Assembly: GCF_014650815.1 (NCBI RefSeq)
Contig: NZ_BMVR01000003.1
Span: 310,001 to 374,000 of the forward strand
DNA length: 64,000 bases
Source: Streptomyces flavofungini
GTDB lineage: Bacteria > Actinomycetota > Actinomycetes > Streptomycetales > Streptomycetaceae
Direction of reading: 5' to 3'
In this document: in pieces, positions 8,327 through 14,417 of the stretch
Numbering within the stretch: position 1 is the first letter of the stretch
Layout of the letters: each line of letters opens with the position of its first letter
The notes under the pieces: generated by a model
The model's input: only the letters and a program-made list of their open reading frames with translations
Told to the model about the DNA's origin: nothing
Databases searched by the model: none
Made by a program: the position numbers and the translations under genes

Positions 8327-8926
8327 TCAGGGGCGCAGGGCGTCCATCGCGGTGTCGGCGATCGCCTCCAGGGCCGCGCGGCCCGCGCCCGCCTGCGCCG
8401 AGACGCGCATGCCGCCGATGGTGGCGTTGACGAACCTGGCGAGCGAGTCGGCGTCCCGCCTGGTGGTGATCGTGCCGTCGTGCCGCCCGGCCTCGAGCGC
8501 GCCGCGCAGCAGGCCGAGCCGGAGGTCGAGGTCGCGCTGGACGAGCGCCGCCGCCTCCGGGTCGCGCCGCGCCAGCTCCACGACGGTGTTGACGGTGAGG
8601 CAGCCGATGCTGGTCTCGTCGGCCGCGCGGTACTCGTACTCGCTGTCGACGATGCGGGTGAAGAGGGCCTGGATCCGCTCCATGCCGGAGCGGGCCGTGT
8701 CGTCCAGGATCTCCGCCTGCGGCACGCTCATCAGGTCGATGTAGCGGGTCAGGGCCCGCCGGAACAGGTCGTGCTTGCTGGTGAAGGTGTTGTAGATGCT
8801 GCTGCGGCCCAGTCCGGTGGCTTCGCACAGGTCCTGGGTCGAAGTGGCCTCGTAGCCGTTCGCCCAGAAGGCGCGCATCGCCGCGTCCAGGGCCCGGTCC
8901 TCGTCGAACGTCCGTGGTCGGGCCAT
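8327..8926 (-). CDS. TetR-family regulator
   Basis: The 199-residue protein starts MARPRTFDEDRALDAAM. The TetR DNA-binding domain covers residues 5-60, with recognition helix region DLCEATGLGRSSIYNTFTSKHDLFRRAL; the C-terminal ligand-binding half contains GCLTVNTVVELARRDPE, a pattern of the AcrR-like subgroup that includes regulators of stress and quinone responses. The gene is divergent from the FAD disulfide oxidoreductase (9047) with a 120-bp A+T-rich gap, and sits upstream of the MFS exporter on the same strand. It could therefore control both a redox enzyme and an exporter. I found no clean palindrome in the gap, so the operator is not called. Confidence 0.9.
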   Translation of the reverse strand: MARPRTFDEDRALDAAMRAFWANGYEATSTQDLCEATGLGRSSIYNTFTSKHDLFRRALTRYIDLMSVPQAEILDDTARSGMERIQALFTRIVDSEYEYRAADETSIGCLTVNTVVELARRDPEAAALVQRDLDLRLGLLRGALEAGRHDGTITTRRDADSLARFVNATIGGMRVSAQAGAGRAALEAIADTAMDALRP

Positions 8927-9046
8927 GTCGGTACCGTAGCCGTTTTGGAACGCTTGATGCAATACGAGGTTCGAATTTGCCAAGCCAGCAACTGTATTTG
9001 CCTCGACGGAAACGGTGACGCATGGTCGTAGTGGAGGTGTCCAGCC

Positions 9047-10048
9047 ATGAATGATCAGAACGATCAGTTGCTTGACGAGTACGAGGTAGTGGTGATCGGC
9101 GGTGGCGCCGCGGGTCTGAACGGCGCGCTGATGCTGGCCCGGGCGCGCCGGTCGGTGGTGGTCCTGGACGCGGGAGACCCGCGCAACGCCCCGGCCGACG
9201 CGGTGCACGGGCTGTTCGGGCGCGAGGGGATGCCGCCCGCCGAACTGCTGGAGCGCGGCCGGGCAGAGGTGCGCGGGTACGGCGGGCAGGTGGTGTCCGG
9301 CGAGGTCGACGAGGTGACCCGGGACGGGGACGGCTTCGTGGTCGGGCTCACCGACGGCCGGACGGTTCGGGCGCGCCGGGTCCTGATCGCCACCGGTCTG
9401 GTCGACGAGCTGCCCGATGTGCCGGGGGTGCGCGAACGGTGGGGCCGGGACGTGCTGCACTGCCCGTACTGCCACGGCTGGGAGGTCCGGGACCAGGCCA
9501 TCGGCGTGCTCGCGGGCGGCCCGATGGCGATGCACCGGACGCTGCTGCTTCGGCAGTGGAGCGCCGACATCACGTACTTCGCCCACACCGCGGAACCGCT
9601 GACCGACGAGGAGGCCGAGCAGTTGGCGGCCCGCGGCATCCGCGTGGTCGACGGCGAGGTGGCATCCATGGAGGTCGTCGACGACCGTCTCGTGGGCGTA
9701 CGGATGGCCGACGGCAGGCTGGTGCCTCGGGACGCGGTGGCCGTCGGGCCGCGGTTGGTGGCGCGCGTCGGCTTCCTGAAGGCGCTCGGGGTGGAGCCGG
9801 TGCCGCATCCTGCGGGCGAGTACGTGCCGTCCGACGCGACGGGGCGTACGGACGCCCCCGGGGTGTGGATCGCGGGCAACGCCACCGACCTGTCCGCGCA
9901 GGTCGGCGGGGCCGCGGCGGCGGGGGCGTTCGCGGCGGCGCAGATCAACGCGGATCTGGTGAACGAGGACACGGAGCGGGCGGTTGCCGCGTATCGGGAG
10001 GGGGCGGTGGGCGTTGGTCCCGGTCCGGGGGAGGCGCGGGGGGTCTAG
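9047..10048 (+). CDS. FAD-dependent thioredoxin-reductase-like disulfide oxidoreductase
   Basis: The protein has 333 residues. The FAD-binding Rossmann motif GGGAAGLNGALMLARA is near residue 18; ATGLVDELP marks the second FAD segment; the redox centre is CPYC in LHCPYCHGWEVRD at about residues 140-152; and the C-terminal FAD loop reads GVWIAGNATDLSAQVGGAAAAGAFAA. Low-molecular-weight thioredoxin reductases have CATC or similar, whereas the C-x-x-C-H-G-W/Y-E form also occurs in the dithiol-oxidase branch (GliT, HlmI, DepH) that closes disulfides in small molecules. No thioredoxin gene is adjacent. It is divergent from the TetR gene at 8926. The ribosome-binding site is GGAGG. The stop TAG lies in the CTAG that flanks the MITE-like element. 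Confidence 0.85.
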   Translation: MNDQNDQLLDEYEVVVIGGGAAGLNGALMLARARRSVVVLDAGDPRNAPADAVHGLFGREGMPPAELLERGRAEVRGYGGQVVSGEVDEVTRDGDGFVVGLTDGRTVRARRVLIATGLVDELPDVPGVRERWGRDVLHCPYCHGWEVRDQAIGVLAGGPMAMHRTLLLRQWSADITYFAHTAEPLTDEEAEQLAARGIRVVDGEVASMEVVDDRLVGVRMADGRLVPRDAVAVGPRLVARVGFLKALGVEPVPHPAGEYVPSDATGRTDAPGVWIAGNATDLSAQVGGAAAAGAFAAAQINADLVNEDTERAVAAYREGAVGVGPGPGEARGV

Positions 10049-10187
10049 GGCGTTTCTGACGGCTCTTGAAACCGTCAGATGGCTGTCACGGGTGTGGGCG
10101 CCGGGGTGAGCAGCACCTCGCGGGGCAGCTCCCGTTGCGCCGACGATCTCCCTGGCGGCCGACCAAGAGCCATCAGAAACGCCCTAG
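10045..10187. mobile_element. MITE-like element with 20-bp terminal inverted repeats and CTAG flanks
   Basis: The 24-base segment at 10045-10068 is repeated in inverted form at 10164-10187 with one mismatch. Its outer part is CTAG, present at both ends (10045-10048 and 10184-10187), and the inner 20 bases start GGGCGTTTCTGA. If CTAG is a target duplication, the element proper is 10049-10183, 135 bp, with no coding capacity. IS5-group transposases often choose a YTAR or TA target, and CTAG satisfies YTAR, so a non-autonomous derivative of such an element is plausible. Just inside the left end, CTGACGG and CCGTCAG (10057-10077) form a hairpin that may act as a terminator for the oxidoreductase gene. 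No transposase was seen in the window. Confidence 0.65.
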
Positions 10188-10310
10188 GGCCGTGGTGGGT
10201 CTGCGGCGGTGCCGGGGGTGCGGGGAGGTGGCGGGTCCGGGGCGGGTGCGGGAGGTGTTCCCGTCCCATCCCGGACGCCGCCCCTGTCTCGCCCTCGCCG
10301 CGAGCCGCGC

Positions 10311-11393
10311 CTACGTCGGCCGCGAGCCGCGTCTCGCTCCGGCCCCGGCCCCTGTCTCACCCCGGCCCCAACCCCCGTCTCGCCCCGGCCACACCACCCC
10401 GAACGCCCGCCCCGCGTTCACCGTGACGATCCGGTCCGTCAACTCCTTGCCCACGGCCCGCTCCAGGCGTGGCCGCACCCGGCGCAGCAGGTGGGGCATC
10501 CCCGGACCGCCGTTCACGGAACGCGCTCCGGCCGTCGTCGTGTCGCCGCCGAGGAGGAGCTGGTCGCCGTGCCCGGCGTCGGCCAGGGCGCGCACCGCGT
10601 CCGGCATCCGCCAGTCGGTGGCGTGGTGGGCGCGTGACGGCCCGTCAAAGGCCAGCCAGGCGCCCGCCGCTGCCGCGTCCCGGTGTACTTCCAGGTCGGG
10701 GGCGCGGTTGAGGTGCCCGAGGATCACCCTGTCCGGCGGCACCTCCAACTCGCCGCACAGCAGGTCGAGTACGTCGAACACGCCGGTGCCGAGCTCCAGG
10801 TGTACGGCGACCGGGGCGCCCGTCGCCCGGTGGGCCGCGGCGGCCGCTGTCATCGTCCAGTGGGTGTGCGCGTCCAGTCCGTGGAAGCCGCCCGCGACCT
10901 TGATGAGGCCGGCCCGCACACCGCTGTCGCCGATGCCCTGCGTGAGTTCGCGCACGAACAGCGCCGCGAGGGCGTCGGGGTCCCCGCCGCCCAGCTCCGC
11001 CAGCAACTCGGGTGTGTAGTGCACCGCTTGGTGCAGCCCCGTGGCCGCCACGATCCGGACGCCCGCCGTGCGGGCGAGGCCGGGCAGGTCGGCGGCGCGT
11101 CGCCCCATGCCGTGCGGGGTCCACTGGACGATGCTCCGCCCGCCCTCGGCCCGGAACGCGGCCAGCTCGGCCGCGGCGGCGTCCACGGAGTCCAACTCCT
11201 GGCCCGGGAGTCTGGGGCTCCGCAGGAAGAGGTGGTCGTGGGCGTCGCAGACCCCCAGGTCACCGGGGTCGACATCACCGAGGACCGTCCGGACGGTGGC
11301 CGCGCCCACGCCCGGGACCCCCGCACTCGACGTACCCGCGCGCGTCGCCTCCGCCGCCGAAGCGCCCGCCCCCGAAGCCTCCACGCTCACCAC
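10311..11393 (-). CDS. Phosphotriesterase-family metal-dependent hydrolase
   Basis: The protein has 360 residues. After an Ala/Gly-rich N-terminal stretch of about 33 residues, the family pattern starts at VRTVLGDVDPGDLG with the metal-binding DAHDHLFL. The candidate bridging lysine is in GLIKVAGGF, followed by VAVHLELGTG and ILGHLNR histidines, and the final metal aspartate in LLLGGDTTT. This order matches the binuclear TIM-barrel of phosphotriesterases, lactonases and parathion-hydrolase-like proteins. Physiological substrates of actinobacterial members are mostly unknown; lactonase activity is a reasonable guess. The start overlaps the end of the DUF4865 gene by seven bases, implying translational coupling in the TetR-cupin-DUF4865 operon. 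The true N-terminus could be shorter. Confidence 0.85.
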   Translation of the reverse strand: MVSVEASGAGASAAEATRAGTSSAGVPGVGAATVRTVLGDVDPGDLGVCDAHDHLFLRSPRLPGQELDSVDAAAAELAAFRAEGGRSIVQWTPHGMGRRAADLPGLARTAGVRIVAATGLHQAVHYTPELLAELGGGDPDALAALFVRELTQGIGDSGVRAGLIKVAGGFHGLDAHTHWTMTAAAAAHRATGAPVAVHLELGTGVFDVLDLLCGELEVPPDRVILGHLNRAPDLEVHRDAAAAGAWLAFDGPSRAHHATDWRMPDAVRALADAGHGDQLLLGGDTTTAGARSVNGGPGMPHLLRRVRPRLERAVGKELTDRIVTVNAGRAFGVVWPGRDGGWGRGETGAGAGARRGSRPT

Positions 11394-11974
11394 GCCCGCC
11401 CCCGCCCGACCTGCCCCAGCTCCGGCGTGGAGCAGTGCAGCACCTGGAACACCTCACCGCTCGCCTTCGCCGCAGTCCCCTCGGCCCACAGCGAGAACGT
11501 CACCGCCTCCCAGTGCCGTGGGTCGACCGCGACCAGGACGCCGACGGCCCCGTCCTGCTCGGCCGACACCCGCGCCTCCGCGAGGAGTTCCTCGGTGAGG
11601 TCGGTGGTGCGGGTGCCCTCGGGAACGGGCCTGCGGTGCCGCACGGCGGTGCTGGGCCGGTCACCGGCGGCGCCCCCGTCCTCGTACCCCACCGCCATCC
11701 AGTGCTGCACCACCGGCCGTCCGAAGTCGTCGCACAGTCCCTGGAATCCGGGACCCCAGAGGAACGAACCCAGGCCTTCGGCGGTGTGCCAGAGGTAGAA
11801 CGGGGCGTACTGGTTCACGGGTGAGCCGTCGACCCCGCGTTCGCGCATCAGGTACGCCTTGAAGCCCAACCCGGGGAAGGCGTCGAGGAGATGGCCCTTG
11901 GTCGCCACCCGCTCGCGGATGACGCCCATGTCGTAGTCGGCGGGCAGGGTGATCTCGTACTGCTTGGCATGCAT
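11387..11974 (-). CDS. DUF4865 family protein
   Basis: The 195-residue protein starts MHAKQYEITLPADYDMGVIRERV. The DUF4865 pattern is visible in the N-terminal half: LLDAFPGLGFKAYLMRERG, PVNQYAPFYLWHTAEGLGSFLWG and FGRPVVQHWMAVGY. The family is poorly characterised; its layout (KAYL, YAPFYLW, PVVQHW) recalls ferredoxin-like monooxygenase or mono-domain ligand-binding folds, but no catalytic residues can be assigned. GGAG is seven bases before the ATG. It is third in the operon, 42 bases after the cupin gene, and overlaps the phosphotriesterase gene. In other bacteria DUF4865 genes occur beside TetR regulators and small cupin or hydrolase genes, consistent with this layout. Confidence 0.82.
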   Translation of the reverse strand: MHAKQYEITLPADYDMGVIRERVATKGHLLDAFPGLGFKAYLMRERGVDGSPVNQYAPFYLWHTAEGLGSFLWGPGFQGLCDDFGRPVVQHWMAVGYEDGGAAGDRPSTAVRHRRPVPEGTRTTDLTEELLAEARVSAEQDGAVGVLVAVDPRHWEAVTFSLWAEGTAAKASGEVFQVLHCSTPELGQVGRGRAW

Positions 11975-12016
11975 GGGTGCTCCAGGGGGAGTGCCGGGGT
12001 GTGCGTGGCCCGGGCG

Positions 12017-12418
12017 TCAGGCGGTCGTCGGGTACTCCGTGTCGGGGACGCGTTCCTCCCACACGGCCGTCGTGCCGTCGTCCGCCGCCTCGACGACGGC
12101 GAGATGCGTCATGAAGGTGAGCGGCCCGGCGCCGTGCCAGTGGCGTTCGCCCGGCTCGATCCACACGGTGTCGCCCGCCCGGATGGGCTCGACGGAGCCG
12201 CCGTCGCGCTGCACGAACCCCTCGCCCTCGGTGACGTGCAGGACCTGGCCGTGCGGGTGGCGGTGCCAGGCCGTGTGGGCGCCCGGGGCGAAGTGCACGC
12301 TGAACATCCGCAGCCGGGAGGGCGGTTCGGGACTCGCGATCTCGTCGAGCCAGACGGTGCCGGTGAAGTTCTCGGCGAGGCCCTGCCTGCTGGCGGGGCG
12401 GGTACGGGTGATGTGCAC
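12017..12418 (-). CDS. Cupin-domain protein
   Basis: The 133-residue protein is a single cupin barrel. Cupin motif 1 is HTAWHRHPHGQVLHVTEGEG, with three histidines and a glutamate-type position for metal binding. Motif 2 is PGERHWHGAGP, with the fourth His. The spacing and the Trp-His-Gly ending resemble the small cupins often annotated as carboxymuconolactone-decarboxylase-associated. These typically bind Fe, Mn or Ni and act on small organic molecules, but no substrate is known. It is the first structural gene after the TetR gene (100 bases between) and precedes DUF4865, so it probably takes part in the same detoxification or catabolic step. Confidence 0.87.
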   Translation of the reverse strand: MHITRTRPASRQGLAENFTGTVWLDEIASPEPPSRLRMFSVHFAPGAHTAWHRHPHGQVLHVTEGEGFVQRDGGSVEPIRAGDTVWIEPGERHWHGAGPLTFMTHLAVVEAADDGTTAVWEERVPDTEYPTTA

Positions 12419-12518
12419 GAGTGGGTCCTTGACTCAGTGGGTGGGCAGGGAAGTTGAGTCGGGAGAGAGGGGGCGTGAGGCCCTTCCCGGCACCTGCGCG
12501 TGTAGTCGCTCGCGGCAC

Positions 12519-13079
12519 CTAGGCCCGGGGCGCGAGCAGCGCCAACAGCCCCCGCACCCCCGCGTCGAACGCCTCCGGCGACCCCGTCGCGCGGGCCAGC
12601 ACATAGCCGCCCTGCACGGTCGAGACGACCGTCGACGCGATGTCGCCCGCGTCGAGTGAGGCGCTGAACTCGCCCTGGTCCACGCCCTCTTGGACGATCT
12701 CGGCGAGCCGTCCGCGCAGCCACTCCAGGGTCTCGGTGACCGGCGCGCGCAGCTCGTCGCTGGCGATCACGTCGGGGTCCATGGTCAGGCGCCCGACGGG
12801 GCAGCCGCGCAGCACGTCCCGCTCGCGCAGGAGGTACGAGGCGACGCGGTCGTACGCCGATCCGGCACCGGCGAGGGACGCCTCCGCCGTGGCGCGCATC
12901 TCCTCGGCGGTACGCCGGATCGCCGCGAGCGCCAGGTCCGGCTTGCCCGTGAAGTGGTGGTACATGCTGCCCTGCCCGGCGCCCGCGTGCTGCTGGATCG
13001 CCTTGGGGCTGGTGCCGACGTAGCCGCGCTCCCACAGCAGCTCACGCGTGGACTCGATCAGACGCTCCGGAGTGCTCAT
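12519..13079 (-). CDS. TetR-family regulator of the cupin/DUF4865/phosphotriesterase operon
   Basis: The 186-residue protein starts MSTPERLIESTRELLWERGY. The helix-turn-helix lies at about residues 24-50 (TSPKAIQQHAGAGQGSMYHHFTGKPDL). A conserved CPVGRLTMD segment follows, as in the TetR C-terminal subgroup with GCPxG near residue 90, found in LmrA/YxaF-like regulators. The gene heads a co-directional set TetR-cupin-DUF4865-phosphotriesterase and has a palindrome immediately upstream (13088-13107), so it most likely represses its own operon and is released by a substrate or product of those enzymes. A longer start at 13178 would run through the palindrome and is less likely. Confidence 0.9.
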   Translation of the reverse strand: MSTPERLIESTRELLWERGYVGTSPKAIQQHAGAGQGSMYHHFTGKPDLALAAIRRTAEEMRATAEASLAGAGSAYDRVASYLLRERDVLRGCPVGRLTMDPDVIASDELRAPVTETLEWLRGRLAEIVQEGVDQGEFSASLDAGDIASTVVSTVQGGYVLARATGSPEAFDAGVRGLLALLAPRA

Positions 13080-13087
13080 GCCGTGAA

Positions 13088-13107
13088 TGTACATACTAAT
13101 AGGTACA
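13088..13107. promoter_or_regulatory. Palindromic operator candidate before the TetR gene
   Basis: TGTAC and GTACA are separated by the A+T-rich ATACTAATAG. The 20-bp element starts nine bases upstream of the TetR start codon on the reverse strand, in an otherwise G+C-rich stretch. Inverted TGTAC/GTACA arms at this spacing are usual for TetR dimers. Binding by the adjacent TetR protein is inferred. Confidence 0.5.
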
Positions 13108-13338
13108 GAAGTCCAGGTGAGGGGGTACGGGACGGGTCCGGCACCCCCGTTCCGTACGGGGGAAGCAGGCGGCGCCACGCCACGTACTCCCCGGGAGGTA
13201 CACGCACTGCCGCTGGCCGTACGACGACTTCAGGCCCCCTGGAGAGGAGTCTCGAAAGCGATCGGAACCAGTGCGCACCGAGGGCGAGAAGCCCAGGTCA
13301 CGCGGCTGGTACCCGCGCTTCCCGAGGAGATGGACACC

Positions 13339-13617
13339 ATGCAGACCCTGGCATTCGAGGGCGGACCCGGCCCGTGGATCCTGTTCTTCCCGTTGATCTG
13401 GGCGGCCGTCGTCATCGGCGTCGTGACCTTCCTGCGCCGCACCGTCTGGCGCGGCCGGCGCGGACCCTGGCGGCCCGGCGGGAGCGACGACAAGTCGCCG
13501 ATCGCCGTGCTCGACCACCGCTTCGCCGCCGGTGAGATCGACGAGGACGAGTACTGGCGCCGACTGAGCGTCCTCAACGAGGAGTTCGGCCGCACCGCCA
13601 AGGGAGGCAGGGCATGA
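13339..13617 (+). CDS. Small SHOCT-domain membrane protein
   Basis: The 92-residue protein starts MQTLAFEGGPGPW, nine bases after GAGGAG; an ATG at 13330 is too close to that site. One membrane helix (WILFFPLIWAAVVIGVVTF) is followed by a basic stop-transfer segment (RRTVWRGRRGPW) and a C-terminal SHOCT motif (VLDHRFAAGEIDEDEYWRRL). SHOCT segments are short oligomerisation or membrane-proximal modules common in actinobacteria. The stop overlaps the ABC ATPase start in ATGA, so the three genes form one translationally coupled operon. It may be an accessory subunit or a sensor for the exporter, but nothing in the sequence proves this. Confidence 0.85.
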   Translation: MQTLAFEGGPGPWILFFPLIWAAVVIGVVTFLRRTVWRGRRGPWRPGGSDDKSPIAVLDHRFAAGEIDEDEYWRRLSVLNEEFGRTAKGGRA

Positions 13618-14417
13618 GCACCGCCACCTCCCGGCAGCGCCCCGCGGCCCCGGACGCCGCCCGGGTCGAGGCGGCCGTGAAGGTCTACGGCTCCTCCTCC
13701 GACACCGCGGTGACCGCGCTCGACGGCGTGAGCGTCGGCTTCCCCGCCGGGCGCTTCACCGCGATCATGGGCCCGTCGGGCTCGGGCAAGTCCACGCTGA
13801 TGCACTGCGCGGCCGGTCTGGACACGCTGACCGCCGGTTCCGCGTACATCGGCGACACCGAGCTCGGCCCGCTCGACGACCGGCGCCTGACCGTGCTGCG
13901 CCGCGACCGCGTCGGCTTCGTCTTCCAGGCCTTCAACCTGGTGCCGACGCTGACCGTGGCGGAGAACATCCGGCTGCCCATGGACCTGGCGGGGCGGCGC
14001 TTCGACCAGGAGAGCCTGGAGTGGACGGACGCCCTCATCGACGTCGTCGGCCTGCGCGACCGGCTGCGCCACCGGCCCGCCGAACTCTCCGGCGGCCAGC
14101 AGCAACGCGTCGCCGTGGCCCGGGCGTTCGCGGGCCGCCCCGACGTCGTCTTCGCCGACGAGCCCACCGGCAACCTGGACTCGCGCTCCGGCGAGGAGGT
14201 CCTCGGGCTGCTCGGCCGGGCGGTGCGCGAGATGGGCCGCACCGTCGTCATGGTCACCCACGACCCGGTGGCCGCCGCCCACGCCGACGAGGTCGTCTTC
14301 CTCGCCGACGGCCGTCTCGTGGACCGGATGGAGGCGCCCACGGCCGACAAGGTCCTCGACCGACTCAAGGCGTTCGACACGAGGTCCGCAACCGTGCCCG
14401 AAGGAGCGCGCTCATGA
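13614..14417 (+). CDS. ABC transporter ATP-binding subunit, MacB/LolD type
   Basis: The 267-residue protein has every ABC signature: Walker A GPSGSGKST, Q-loop VFQAFNLVPTLT, signature LSGGQQQRV, Walker B VVFADEPTG with NLDS, and the switch His in MVTHDP. The FNLVPTLTVAEN and DEPTGNLDS forms are characteristic of ATPases that partner FtsX/MacB-type permeases in mechanotransmission-type export rather than classical import. It overlaps the SHOCT gene upstream and the permease downstream by ATGA, so stoichiometric production is likely. Substrates of such systems include antimicrobial peptides, lipoproteins and surface components; none can be chosen here. Confidence 0.95.
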   Translation: MSTATSRQRPAAPDAARVEAAVKVYGSSSDTAVTALDGVSVGFPAGRFTAIMGPSGSGKSTLMHCAAGLDTLTAGSAYIGDTELGPLDDRRLTVLRRDRVGFVFQAFNLVPTLTVAENIRLPMDLAGRRFDQESLEWTDALIDVVGLRDRLRHRPAELSGGQQQRVAVARAFAGRPDVVFADEPTGNLDSRSGEEVLGLLGRAVREMGRTVVMVTHDPVAAAHADEVVFLADGRLVDRMEAPTADKVLDRLKAFDTRSATVPEGARS

